From Candidatus Ozemibacteraceae bacterium (GTDB lineage Bacteria; Muiribacteriota; Ozemobacteria; Ozemobacterales; Ozemobacteraceae): DNA of 34,106 nt. Below are positions 16,156 to 25,972 of this stretch, piece by piece (the first letter of the stretch is position 1; each line of letters starts with the position of its first letter). The translations under genes and the position numbers were made by a program. Below the pieces are notes generated by a model, which worked only from the letters and a program-made list of their open reading frames with translations, was not told where the DNA came from and made no database searches. Location: contig CALLCO010000250.1 of the NCBI GenBank assembly GCA_937998695.1, forward strand, positions 1 through 34,106. Direction: 5' to 3'.

Positions 16156-19100
16156 ATGTACCACACCAATTTTGTCCACCTGCACGTCCACAGCCATTAT
16201 AGCCTGCTCGACGGGGCCGCCCCGGTCAAGGCGATCGTCGATGCCGCCCGGAAGTACCGCATGCCGGCTGTGGCCATCACCGATCACGGCAACATGTTCG
16301 GCACGATCGATTTCTACCAGACCGCGATCAAACGCGGGGTTAAGCCGATCATCGGGTTCGAGGCCTACGTGGCGTTCGGCAAACGCACCGAAAAGAACCC
16401 CCCCGGCGGGAAAGACTTCCACCTCGTGCTGTTGGCTCGCAACGACGAGGGGTACAAAAACCTCGTCAAACTCTCGACCCTGGGGTTCACCGAGGGGTTT
16501 TCCTATCGGCCGCGCATCGACCGGGAACTGCTCGAGAGGTACCATGGAGGTCTGCTGGCCCTGGGTGGATGCATCCAGGGAGAGATCCCGGCCCGCCTGC
16601 TGAAGGGCGATCTGGCGGGGGCCCGCCAAGCGGCCACCTGGTATCGGGACGTGCTGGGCGCCGACAACTTCTACCTCGAAGTCCAGAATCACGGGCTGCC
16701 GCAGCAGATCGAACTGTTGCCCAAGCTCGTCGAGTTCGCCCGCGACCAGGAGATCCCGCTGGTGGCGACCAACGACAGCCACTACGTCAACCCCGAGGAT
16801 TGGGAAGCCCACGAAGCCCTGCTGTGCATTCAGACCCGCACGACCTTGAACGATCCCGAGCGGTTCAAATTCGGATCGCGGGAATTCTACTTCAAGCCGC
16901 CGGCGATGATGGCCGATCTCTTCCCCGATCTGCCCGACGCCATCACCAACACCCTGCGGGTGGCCGAGAAGTGCAACGTCCGGTTCACCCTCGGCAAGTC
17001 GATTCTGCCGCATTTTCCCATCCCGGAAGGCAAGACGTCGGAGAGCTACCTCGAGGAGTTGTGCCGGAAGGCTCTGCCGGTGCGGTATCCCCAAGCCGAC
17101 GCGACGGTGATGAAACGACTCGAGTACGAGCTTTCGGTCATTCGGCGCATGGGTTTTTGCGACTACTTCCTCATCGTCTGGGATTTCATCCGGGCCGCGC
17201 GCGAGATGGGCGTGCCGGTCGGTCCGGGCCGCGGGTCGGCGGCCGGCAGCCTGGTGGCCTACCTGCTGCGGATCACCGATCTCGAGCCATTGCGGTACGG
17301 TCTGCTGTTCGAGCGGTTCCTGAATCCCGACCGCATCAGCATGCCCGACATCGACATCGATTTTTCCGACGACGGGCGGGGCCGGGTCATCGACTACGTG
17401 GTCAACAAATACGGTCGGGAGCGGGTGTCGCAGATCGCCACCTTCTCGGCCATCCTGGCCAAGACGGCCATCCGCGACATCGGCCGGGTGATGGGGATGC
17501 CGCTGCCCGACGTCGACCGCATCGCCAAGCTGGTCCCCGAGAAGCCGGGCATCCATCTCAAACAGTGCCTGAGCGGCAAGGACGGCGAGGTGGTGCCCGA
17601 GCTCAAGGAGATCTGGGAAAAGGGCACGCCCGAGCAGAAACGCTTGCTGAAGAACGCCCAGACGGTCGACGGGCTGTACCGGCATAGCGGCATCCATGCC
17701 GCCGGGGTTGTCATTTCGCGCGATCCGCTGATGGACATCGTTCCGATGTTCAAGGACAAATCGGGCGAAATCATCACCCAGTTCGAGAAGAACGCCATCG
17801 AGAAGATCGGCCTGCTGAAGATGGACTTTCTGGGTTTGAAAACACTGACCGTCATCCAGCGGGCTCTCGAGTACATCAAGGAGGTTCACCACCAGGAGAT
17901 CGACTTCGATCATTTGGGCTTCGATGACCAGGCGACCTACGACCTGCTGTGCAGGGGCTTGACGCAGGGAGTGTTTCAACTCGAATCGTCGGGGATGCGC
18001 TCGCTCATCATGCGTCTCAAACCGTCGGTCTTCGAGGACCTCATCGCCCTGTTGGCCATGTACCGGCCGGGGCCGCTGGGGTCGGGCATGGTCGACGACT
18101 TCGTCGAGCGCAAGCACGGCCGGCAGGCGCTGGCCTACCCGCATCCTGACCTGGAGCCGATCCTCAAGGATACTTACGGCGTCTTCCTCTACCAGGAGCA
18201 GTGCATGCAGACCGCGAACGTGCTGGCCGGGTTCACCATGGCCCAGGCCGACGGTCTGCGCAAGGCCATGGCGAAGAAGATCGCCGAGGACATGGAAAAG
18301 AACGGCAAGATGTTCGTGGAGGGCGCGGTCAAGCGGGGCGTCAGCCAGGAACTGGCCGAATCGATCTTCGCCATGATGGCCAAGTTCGGCGAGTACGGCT
18401 TCAACAAGTCGCATTCCGCCGCCTACGCCGTGCTGACCTACCGCACCGCCTACCTGAAGGCGCATTTTCCGACCGAGTTCATGGCGGCGGTGCTCAGTTC
18501 CGAAATCAACGACACCGACAAGATCGCGGTCTTCATCGACGATTGCCGCTCCCTCAATATCGCGGTGCGACCGCCCGACCTCAACCGCAGCCGCCAGTGG
18601 TTCACGGTCGAGGAAGGAGCCATCCGCTATGGCTTAGCGGGGATCAAAGGCGTAGGGGAAAAAGCGATCGAGTCGATTCTGAAGGCCCGCCACGAAGGTG
18701 GCCCGTTCAAGAGCCTGACGGACTTCACTCGCCGGGTCGATACCCGGGTGGTCAATAACCAGGTGCTGGAAGCCTTGATCAACTCCGGGGCGATGGACTG
18801 CTTCGGCCTGCGCCGCAGCCAGCTGGTAGCGATGGCGAACGACGCCCTGCGCTCCGGGCAGGCCCTCGCCAAGGAACGGCAAGCCGGTCAGGCCACCTTC
18901 TTCGACTTGCTGGGGAGCGACGCGCCTGAAACCCTCGAGGCCGACGTCGACCCGCCCGACATCCCCGAGTTCTCTGAGCGAGAATTGTTGAATGCCGAGA
19001 AGAAGGCGTTTGGGTTTTACCTGACCGGGGACCCCTTCGGCGAAGTGGCTCCCCTCGGCCGGCTGTTTTCCACTCATACCCTAGCCGACCTGGCGAGCGG

Positions 19101-19719
19101 GGAAGGCACGATCTGCCGGATTGCCGGCCTGCTGACCTCGTTCAAGAAACATCCAACCAAGAAAGGCGACGTGATGGCCTTTCTCACCATCGAGGCCGAC
19201 AACCTCAGCCTCGATGTGACGGTTTTTCCCAGTTTGTACCAGGAGGCCGCCCCGAAGCTGGTGGTCGATGAGCCTCTGTTCCTGGTTGTACGCCCCGAGA
19301 TGCAGGGGGACGAACTGAAGGTGGTGGCCGAGAAGATCCTGGCGTTGACAGATGTGCAGGGCGACGAAACGGTGCAGGTGCGGTTCGTGGTGCCGCCGGA
19401 GCACGCCGTCAAAGAGACCTACCAGGAACTGTTGCATGTGGTGCGGCGCTTCCCGGGGCCGCTTCCCTTTACCATTCAGATTCTGCTGCCCAGCGGGGAG
19501 CGGGCGGTGTTGAAGCCGCCGCCGCTGTTGAAGGTCTCGCTGGCCCCCGGCCTCATCAAGGAATGGGAGAAGATCTGCGGCCGGAGCACTGTCAAGGCCC
19601 AGTTCCCGCAGCTCGATGCCATTCGCGACCGACCTTCCCGGGGACCGCGCAACGGCAACGGGTTTGGCGGCGGCGGATACGGGAACGGGTATGGGAATGG
19701 CCGCAAGAACACCCACTGA
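16156..19719 (+). CDS. dnaE: DNA polymerase III subunit alpha
   Basis: PHP start FVHLHVHSHYSLLDGAAPVKAIVDAARKYRMPAVAITDHGNMFG; GPGRGSAAGSLVAYLLRITDLEPLRYGLLFERFLNPDRISMPDIDIDFSDDGRGRVIDYV; MYRPGPLGSGMVDDFVERKHG; FNKSHSAAYAVLTYRTAYLKAHFPTEFMAAVLSSE; clamp-binding-like QATFFD. Confidence 0.98.
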   Translation: MYHTNFVHLHVHSHYSLLDGAAPVKAIVDAARKYRMPAVAITDHGNMFGTIDFYQTAIKRGVKPIIGFEAYVAFGKRTEKNPPGGKDFHLVLLARNDEGYKNLVKLSTLGFTEGFSYRPRIDRELLERYHGGLLALGGCIQGEIPARLLKGDLAGARQAATWYRDVLGADNFYLEVQNHGLPQQIELLPKLVEFARDQEIPLVATNDSHYVNPEDWEAHEALLCIQTRTTLNDPERFKFGSREFYFKPPAMMADLFPDLPDAITNTLRVAEKCNVRFTLGKSILPHFPIPEGKTSESYLEELCRKALPVRYPQADATVMKRLEYELSVIRRMGFCDYFLIVWDFIRAAREMGVPVGPGRGSAAGSLVAYLLRITDLEPLRYGLLFERFLNPDRISMPDIDIDFSDDGRGRVIDYVVNKYGRERVSQIATFSAILAKTAIRDIGRVMGMPLPDVDRIAKLVPEKPGIHLKQCLSGKDGEVVPELKEIWEKGTPEQKRLLKNAQTVDGLYRHSGIHAAGVVISRDPLMDIVPMFKDKSGEIITQFEKNAIEKIGLLKMDFLGLKTLTVIQRALEYIKEVHHQEIDFDHLGFDDQATYDLLCRGLTQGVFQLESSGMRSLIMRLKPSVFEDLIALLAMYRPGPLGSGMVDDFVERKHGRQALAYPHPDLEPILKDTYGVFLYQEQCMQTANVLAGFTMAQADGLRKAMAKKIAEDMEKNGKMFVEGAVKRGVSQELAESIFAMMAKFGEYGFNKSHSAAYAVLTYRTAYLKAHFPTEFMAAVLSSEINDTDKIAVFIDDCRSLNIAVRPPDLNRSRQWFTVEEGAIRYGLAGIKGVGEKAIESILKARHEGGPFKSLTDFTRRVDTRVVNNQVLEALINSGAMDCFGLRRSQLVAMANDALRSGQALAKERQAGQATFFDLLGSDAPETLEADVDPPDIPEFSERELLNAEKKAFGFYLTGDPFGEVAPLGRLFSTHTLADLASGEGTICRIAGLLTSFKKHPTKKGDVMAFLTIEADNLSLDVTVFPSLYQEAAPKLVVDEPLFLVVRPEMQGDELKVVAEKILALTDVQGDETVQVRFVVPPEHAVKETYQELLHVVRRFPGPLPFTIQILLPSGERAVLKPPPLLKVSLAPGLIKEWEKICGRSTVKAQFPQLDAIRDRPSRGPRNGNGFGGGGYGNGYGNGRKNTH

Positions 19720-19762
19720 GACCCGCTGGAGGCCCCCCCCGGGCCGTGCCGGGGAAACCCTG

Positions 19763-22700
19763 ATGAAGAGTGGGCCTGGAGGGGAGGCTGTCGCCAGCGG
19801 TGACGCCCCCGCCCCCATGTCCCGACGATCGACCCACGGCCCTCCGGCCGTCGTGGTGCTGGCCGCCCGGTTGTTGCTCGGGTGCCTGCTCGGGTGCCTG
19901 GCCGGGCCCACCTGCGTCCGGGCCATCGAACTGGATGAAGCCTACCGGTTCCTGGGGCCCTACGAGGTCACCGCCTCGGCCGGCATCCGGCTGTATTACC
20001 CGGCCGGGTGTCGGGGCGTCATCCCGCGGGTGTTGTCCTCGTTCGTGGCGGTGCGGGAGCGTCTGCTCGGGCATTTCCCCGACCAGCGGGATTTCGAGGT
20101 CACCGTCCTGCTGACCGATCACGACGACCGCGAGAGCGGCGGCATCGATGCGACCTTCGATCTGGTCACCCTGGGGCTGTACGAGGAGATGGGCTCCCTG
20201 TCGACCCGGGGCTATTCGCTGGCCGACCGGTTCGCGGTGCGTCTCGCCTACACTCTGATCATGCGGACCCTGGGGGCGGCCCATTCGGCCCTGCGCCGGC
20301 GGATCGGCCTGCTGTCGATTCCCCCGTGGTATGTGGAAGGGTTGGCCCTGTACTACGCCTTCCCGCTGGATGTGTGGCATACCACCCGCCTGCTCGACCT
20401 CGCCCGGCACCGGCACCTGTTCACGCTCGACGAACTCGATACCATTCAGAGCCGGCGGGCCCGGGTGCGGGAAGAGATGAGCTTCCAGGTGCATGGCATG
20501 CTCGAGTTCTGGCATCGCGGGGCTTCCGCCGACGCCGGGTTGCAGGTGTTGCAGCAGATCCGGGGCCGGCCGGGGCAGTTCGCCGAACTGTTCCGGCGCG
20601 CGTTCGGGGTCTCGCTCAAAGAAGGCGTCCGGCGCTACCATGAGTATATCCAGGCGGAATGTCACCGGCGGCCGGATTGTGCTGGCACGTCCGACCCGGA
20701 GGTTCTCCCCGGATGGGCCGAGGGGGAGTTCGCCCAGGGGGCCCGGCTTCGCCCGGATGGGGCCCGGGTCTGGGTGTCGAGCCGCCGCTATACCCAAGAG
20801 GTCTACGACCTGTTCATCGAAGCCCCGGGGGCCCGGCGGCGGCTGGCCGTGCGCAATGTCCATCCCCGGTTGTGGGTCGATCCGGAGTCGGGGAGCGTGC
20901 TGGTCGGGCGGTTCGAGCTGACCGCGCGCAAGCAGCGCCGGCTGTTCCTCTGGGAAGTACCCCGGGCCGGCCGGGCCCGGCGGATTCTCGACCTGGCAGG
21001 GAGCTTCACCCCCCTGGGCCAGTTGGACGGTCGCTTGTATTTCCTGAACTGGACGGCGGGGACGTTGCGGGTGATGTCGGTACCCTGGCAGCCCTTGGCC
21101 CAGCGGCGGGCAGACGTGGGGACCCCGGCCCTGGCCACCGCGACCGTTGTGCTGGACACCGTAAGATCGGGAACCTCCGACCCCGCGGGTGAGGGGAGTC
21201 CGGGTGTGGTTCCGGCGTCTGGCGCGGGTGCCGGCCCCACCCCAGGGGTTTCCGACAGGGCGGAGACGGGCGGAGCGCGCGAGGAATACCGCTTCCCCGC
21301 CCATTTGCAACCTCTCGAAGTGGCTCTCGACACGGTCGGTCGACGTCTGGTCTTCGTCCTGCGGGACGGCGGGTCGAGCTACCTGTGCCGCGATCGCCTG
21401 CAGAGGTCTCCCACGGCCTGTCCGGATGTGTTGCACGTGGCGAGTGGCACCATCCGGGCCCCTGTGGTCGTGGGTGAAGGCGTCTTGTTTGCAGCGGAAG
21501 GCCCCTTCCAGACCGTTCAGGTGTACCGCTGGTCGCCCGGCCAGCCCCAGGAACCGGGCGAGGAGGGGGCCGTGAAGGAGCGCCCTCCGCGGCGTTCGCC
21601 ACCCCCTTCCTCCCTCCCGAGGCCCAACCTGGGCGATGCGGCTGGCACCCCGGGCCAAGAATCCCGGGAGGCCGCCGGAGAGCGGATGGAAGGGGGGCGT
21701 GTCGCCCGTCTGACCTCGGTGCCGGGCGGGGTCTGGGATTTCGCCGTCGACGCGGACGGGTGGATTCTGGGCAGCACCCTGCAGGATGGGCGGTTCCGCA
21801 CGCTGCGGTTGCCCTCGCCGGTGCTGGCAGAAGAAGACGCCCGGGCGGTTCCCTTCCCCTGCGATCAGGAAAAGGGCGCGGGCCTGGCCAGCCGGCGCTA
21901 CCAGCCGGAGTTCCGCAGTTCGTACTGGTTGCCCAAGGTGTCGCGGGACGACCAGGGCGGGGTGTTCGGCGTCTACAGTTTTCGAGCCGACCGGCTCGAC
22001 CGCAGCCGGCTGGTCGTCTCGCCGACCTACGGGTTCAAGAGCCGCAACTGGGGGTACCTGGCCGAATTCATGCGGCGGTTCGACCTGTGGCGGTTCGTGG
22101 TGGGGGCCGAGGACCGGGTCGTGCGGAAGAGCTACCTGAGCAACGCTTACTACGAACGGATCCGGTCGTTCGACCTGAGCCTGACCTATCCCTTCGACCT
22201 GGCGACCACGCTGACCATCGGGGGGAACCTCTCCCACCGCCGCATCGCAAAATTCCCCGACAACGGGGCGCCCGCCCCCACCGTGGGGCTCGACCATTCG
22301 GTCTATGGCAAGGTCGACTACCGGGCCATCCGAACCGAGCCCTTCTGGGAGCTGTTCCCCCGGCAGGGACGCCGCGCCACTGCCTCCTGGCGGAAAGGTC
22401 TCGACCTGTTCGACGGCGAACTGAAATACGACTCGATGGCGTTGCGCTACGAGGAATACCTGCCGCTGGGCGGCCCCTGGGTATTGATGGCGCGGGGCTG
22501 GTTCGCCGAGGACGACAAGGAAGGGGACATCCGGCGCCCGGAGGATCTGAGCCTGGGCGGCACCGATTTTTTGCGGGGATATCCCGGAGCCGTGCGGTTC
22601 GGGGACTCGCTGCGGGCGTTTTCGCTCCATCTGGCGCGCCCCTTCCATATCGAGATCCCCGTGCTCCGCCCGTGGGTGCAGGAGGAAATCATCGTCGCCG

Positions 22701-22909
22701 AGGCGTTCTGGGAACGGGGAGACGTGCGAGCCACCGGGCGACGGTTCGATTTTCTCGAAGATCGCGGCCTCGAGGTGCGGGCCCGCGGTCTGCTGTTGCG
22801 GCGTATTCCCGCCGCCATCCGGGTCGGAGTGGCCTGGCCCACTGGGGGTGGCCCGCGGCACGACTACTGGATGGTCGATTTCAGCTCGGTGACGGGAATC
22901 ATGCCATGA
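19763..22909 (+). CDS. Outer-membrane protein: peptidase-MA-like region + beta-propeller-like repeats + Omp85/BamA-type C-terminal barrel
   Basis: Signal peptide-like VVVLAARLLLGCLLGCLAGPTCVRA; IPPWYVEGLALYYAFPLD resembles the post-HExxH motif of MA-type peptidases; WVSSRR/LYFLNWTAGTLRVMSVP repeats; C-terminal LSLGGTDFLRGYPGAVRFGDSLRAFSLHLARPF. Start may instead be 19817. Confidence 0.75.
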   Translation: MKSGPGGEAVASGDAPAPMSRRSTHGPPAVVVLAARLLLGCLLGCLAGPTCVRAIELDEAYRFLGPYEVTASAGIRLYYPAGCRGVIPRVLSSFVAVRERLLGHFPDQRDFEVTVLLTDHDDRESGGIDATFDLVTLGLYEEMGSLSTRGYSLADRFAVRLAYTLIMRTLGAAHSALRRRIGLLSIPPWYVEGLALYYAFPLDVWHTTRLLDLARHRHLFTLDELDTIQSRRARVREEMSFQVHGMLEFWHRGASADAGLQVLQQIRGRPGQFAELFRRAFGVSLKEGVRRYHEYIQAECHRRPDCAGTSDPEVLPGWAEGEFAQGARLRPDGARVWVSSRRYTQEVYDLFIEAPGARRRLAVRNVHPRLWVDPESGSVLVGRFELTARKQRRLFLWEVPRAGRARRILDLAGSFTPLGQLDGRLYFLNWTAGTLRVMSVPWQPLAQRRADVGTPALATATVVLDTVRSGTSDPAGEGSPGVVPASGAGAGPTPGVSDRAETGGAREEYRFPAHLQPLEVALDTVGRRLVFVLRDGGSSYLCRDRLQRSPTACPDVLHVASGTIRAPVVVGEGVLFAAEGPFQTVQVYRWSPGQPQEPGEEGAVKERPPRRSPPPSSLPRPNLGDAAGTPGQESREAAGERMEGGRVARLTSVPGGVWDFAVDADGWILGSTLQDGRFRTLRLPSPVLAEEDARAVPFPCDQEKGAGLASRRYQPEFRSSYWLPKVSRDDQGGVFGVYSFRADRLDRSRLVVSPTYGFKSRNWGYLAEFMRRFDLWRFVVGAEDRVVRKSYLSNAYYERIRSFDLSLTYPFDLATTLTIGGNLSHRRIAKFPDNGAPAPTVGLDHSVYGKVDYRAIRTEPFWELFPRQGRRATASWRKGLDLFDGELKYDSMALRYEEYLPLGGPWVLMARGWFAEDDKEGDIRRPEDLSLGGTDFLRGYPGAVRFGDSLRAFSLHLARPFHIEIPVLRPWVQEEIIVAEAFWERGDVRATGRRFDFLEDRGLEVRARGLLLRRIPAAIRVGVAWPTGGGPRHDYWMVDFSSVTGIMP

Positions 22910-23847
22910 ACCAGGCTGGGCGGGGTCACCTCGCGGGGGTTGCGGGGGCAGGCCGGGGGTGGGTCGGGTTGACCCTGCTGCTGGTGCTGACCATGGCGCG
23001 GTGCGGGTGGGGCCAGGATTCCCTGAAGGGGACGGTCCGGTCGTGGTTTGGCGCCCTGGCGGCCGCCGCGCCCGCGGTCGACCCGGGCCCGCTGCCGGAG
23101 GGTCTGGCCCTCATGCGGGCTCCGGGGTGTCAGGGCCTGCGGCTCGAGGCGGGCCGGTTCCGGGTGGCTCCCTTGGTGTGGTCGGAGCCGCACGGGTTGC
23201 GCGAGGAAGTGAGCCGGCGGACCGCCTCCGATGCTTCCCTGCTGGCGGCCATCAACGGGACGTTCTATTCGACCCAGGGCATCCTGGGGCAGGTGGTGCT
23301 CGACGGCCGGATACCCGACCGGCCCCGCCAACTGCCGGCTTCCCTGTCGCGCTGCTGCCTGGCGGTGGTTGAGGAGGCTGGCCGGTTGCGGTGGGTGCTG
23401 GGCGAGACGGCTGCCCGTGGCTCGGCCCTGACCGGGGAAGCCGGCCTGGCCGGCTGGCGGGTGAATCGCCAGGTGGCCCCCGGGTCACGTCTGGTCCATC
23501 TCCTGGGGGGAGGGGGCTGGATCGTGCGCGAGGGGCGCGATGTCCACATGGAGGCCTACCAGCGGCAGCGGTTCCGGTTCCGGCGCGTCGATCAGGACAG
23601 TCGCCATACGGTGCTGGCCATGGACGGCCAGGATCGCCTGTATCTGCTGGTGTTCGAAACCGGGGCCAACCTGAGTCGGGTGTCGGCGGTGTTGCGCGAT
23701 CCGGAGCACTTCCCTGGCATCACCGATGCCATCTTCCTCGATGGCGGGTCCTCATCCACCCTGGTCTGGCGGGGCGAATACCTGGTGGCACCGCTGTACC
23801 TGATCGACAAGGCCCGCTTCTCTGCCCTGGGGGTCTGGACCCCGTGA
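22906..23847 (+). CDS. Secreted phosphodiester glycosidase (NAGPA-like) family protein
   Basis: Signal peptide-like VGLTLLLVLTMARCGWG; AINGTFYSTQGILGQVVLDGRI; AIFLDGGSSSTLVWRGEYL. ATGA overlap with preceding gene. Confidence 0.8.
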   Translation: MNQAGRGHLAGVAGAGRGWVGLTLLLVLTMARCGWGQDSLKGTVRSWFGALAAAAPAVDPGPLPEGLALMRAPGCQGLRLEAGRFRVAPLVWSEPHGLREEVSRRTASDASLLAAINGTFYSTQGILGQVVLDGRIPDRPRQLPASLSRCCLAVVEEAGRLRWVLGETAARGSALTGEAGLAGWRVNRQVAPGSRLVHLLGGGGWIVREGRDVHMEAYQRQRFRFRRVDQDSRHTVLAMDGQDRLYLLVFETGANLSRVSAVLRDPEHFPGITDAIFLDGGSSSTLVWRGEYLVAPLYLIDKARFSALGVWTP

Positions 23848-24082
23848 CGGCTGTCCTCGTTGTTCCCGCGTACGCTGCCAGAGAGCATCTGATCGAGGTC
23901 CCACGGCTCGGATTTCTTCCGTGGCCACGGCCCCGGGTGCGGAGCCGCCTCCCCTCCGAGCTCCGGCCGATCCAGAGGTGCAAGCTGCCGGGCCCGGTCG
24001 ATGCGGGGGCGAACGCCGATGCGGTTTTCCTGCCGGCCAGGGGGGCGAACGCGGGGCGGACGGGCGGGGGACCCGCTCCGAC

Positions 24083-25972
24083 ATGATGTCCGGACGCTTT
24101 CCCGCCCTGGCCGCAGCGGGCCGGATCGACTGGCAGCAGGGGGCGCCCGGGGAATTCGACGCCATCATCGTCACCGGTGATGCGTATGTCGATCATCACG
24201 CCTTTCCGGCGGCGGTGGTGGGGCGATGCCTGGAAAATCTCGGCCTGCGGGTGGCGGTCATCGCCCAGCCGCGCTGGGACAGTCCGGCCGATGTCGCGGT
24301 GTTCGGGGCCCCGCGTCTGTTCTTCGGGGTGTCGGCGGGGGCCATGGACAGCATGGTGGCCAACTTCACCTCGCTCAAGCTGCCGCGCCGGACCGACCGG
24401 TTGTCGCCGGGTGGGCGGGCGGGGTGGCGGCCCAAGCGGGCGGTGCAGGTCTACGTGCAACGCCTGCGCGAGGCCTTCCCCGACTCGCCCATCGTGGTGG
24501 GGGGCATCGAGGCGTCCTTGCGCCGGTTCGCCCACTACGATTTCTGGGAAGACCGGATCCGGGATGCGCTCTTGATCGATGCCCCCGCCGACCTGCTGGT
24601 CTACGGCATGGCGGAAGGCGTGCTGCCCCGCGTGGTCGAGTGGCTGAAGGCCGCCGCCGGCTCCCGCCGGGCCTTGCGGCCCGCCGCGCTGCCGCAATGC
24701 TGTCTGAGGGTCAAGCCAGGAACCTGGCGCGATCTCGTGGGGGAGGGGGTCCGCGTCCTGCCGACCGCCGAGGAGATCCGGCGCGAACCGCGCCGGCTGC
24801 TCGACCTGGCGGTGCTCCTCGATACGGCGGTGCGGCCCGGCGCCCCGGTCCTGGTGCAGCCGCATCCCAAGGGTGACATCGTGTGCTTCCCACCCGCCGC
24901 CGAAACGGCGGTGGCCGAGATCACCGCCTTCGACCGGCTGGAATTCACCCGTCGGGCTCACCCCTTGTATGACGAGCCCATCCCAGGGCTCGAACCGGTG
25001 CAGTTTTCGGTCGTCTCGCACCGGGGGTGCCTGGGCGGCTGCACCTTCTGCGCCCTGGCCCTGCACCAGGGGCGCCGGATTCGCTCGCGCTCCGCCGCGG
25101 CCATCCTGGCCGAGATCGCGCGCTTTCCCGAGCATCCCGATTTTCGGGGAACCGTGCCCGACCTGGGCGGCCCGTCCGTCAACATGTACGGCTGGGATCC
25201 ACCGGGCGAGGGGGAAGGCTCCATCCACATCGGAGCGCCTACCGCGGCAAGCCCCGGGGATGGCTGCCCGCTCGAATCGCTGCCGAACAGCGCTTGGACC
25301 GCCGAGGCGGTTTGGGACAAGCAGCGCGGCCAGGAGGGAACCGTGGGGTGGCCGACGCCGGCGGACCAAGGATGCCCAGGTTCCGGGCCTGGATCGGGTG
25401 CCCCCGCCCCCGGCCCGCCCTTCGGCCCCGCGGCGGGATTGCGCCCGCTGGCGGCGGTGTTGGCCCAGGCCCGGGCGCTGCCGGGCATCCGGCATGTCTT
25501 CCTGGGATCGGGCCTGCGCTACGATCTGATCCGGCCCGCGGATCGGCCCGCCCTGCTCGACCTCCTGCGGTACCATGTGTCGGGGCAGTTGAAAGTGGCC
25601 CCGGAGCACCTCGACCCCACGGTGTTGCAGTTGATGCGAAAGGGGCCGGACGCGGATTTCGGCGCGTTTGTCGAATGGTTCCGGCAGGCTTGCCGCGAAG
25701 TGGGACGGGACCTCTACCTGGTGCCGTATTTCATGACCGCCTTCCCCGGCTCGGGGGATCGCGACCGGGTGATCGCCGCGTTCGTCCGGCGCTTCCGGGT
25801 CGCCCACGAACAGATCCAGGAGTTCACCCCGACCCCGGGCACGATCGCCAGCGCCATGTACTGGACCGGCCTGGACCTGCGCGGCCGGCCCATCGACGTG
25901 GCCCGCACCGGCTCCGACCGTCGGGCGGGGCGGCGTCGCATCCAGCCAGCGGGAAGAGGTGGGCGGCGGTGA
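24083..25972 (+). CDS. YgiQ-like radical SAM protein with replaced central Cys-rich loop
   Basis: FDAIIVTGDAYVDHHAFP; VVGGIEASLRRFAHYDFWEDRIRDALLIDAPADLLVYGMAE; radical SAM HRGCLGGCTFCALALHQGRRIRSRS; DLGGPSVNMYG; HVSGQLKVAPEHLD; QEFTPTPGTIASAMYWTGLD. An upstream GTG at 23921 is also in frame. Confidence 0.9.
   Translation: MMSGRFPALAAAGRIDWQQGAPGEFDAIIVTGDAYVDHHAFPAAVVGRCLENLGLRVAVIAQPRWDSPADVAVFGAPRLFFGVSAGAMDSMVANFTSLKLPRRTDRLSPGGRAGWRPKRAVQVYVQRLREAFPDSPIVVGGIEASLRRFAHYDFWEDRIRDALLIDAPADLLVYGMAEGVLPRVVEWLKAAAGSRRALRPAALPQCCLRVKPGTWRDLVGEGVRVLPTAEEIRREPRRLLDLAVLLDTAVRPGAPVLVQPHPKGDIVCFPPAAETAVAEITAFDRLEFTRRAHPLYDEPIPGLEPVQFSVVSHRGCLGGCTFCALALHQGRRIRSRSAAAILAEIARFPEHPDFRGTVPDLGGPSVNMYGWDPPGEGEGSIHIGAPTAASPGDGCPLESLPNSAWTAEAVWDKQRGQEGTVGWPTPADQGCPGSGPGSGAPAPGPPFGPAAGLRPLAAVLAQARALPGIRHVFLGSGLRYDLIRPADRPALLDLLRYHVSGQLKVAPEHLDPTVLQLMRKGPDADFGAFVEWFRQACREVGRDLYLVPYFMTAFPGSGDRDRVIAAFVRRFRVAHEQIQEFTPTPGTIASAMYWTGLDLRGRPIDVARTGSDRRAGRRRIQPAGRGGRR

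Noticed and set aside
16138-18465. 775-aa minus-strand ORF
   Set aside because: Antisense to dnaE; composition typical of a complementary-strand frame.
19592-22861. 1089-aa minus-strand ORF
   Set aside because: Antisense to the dnaE end and the outer-membrane protein; Pro/Gly/Arg-rich with no recognisable domain.
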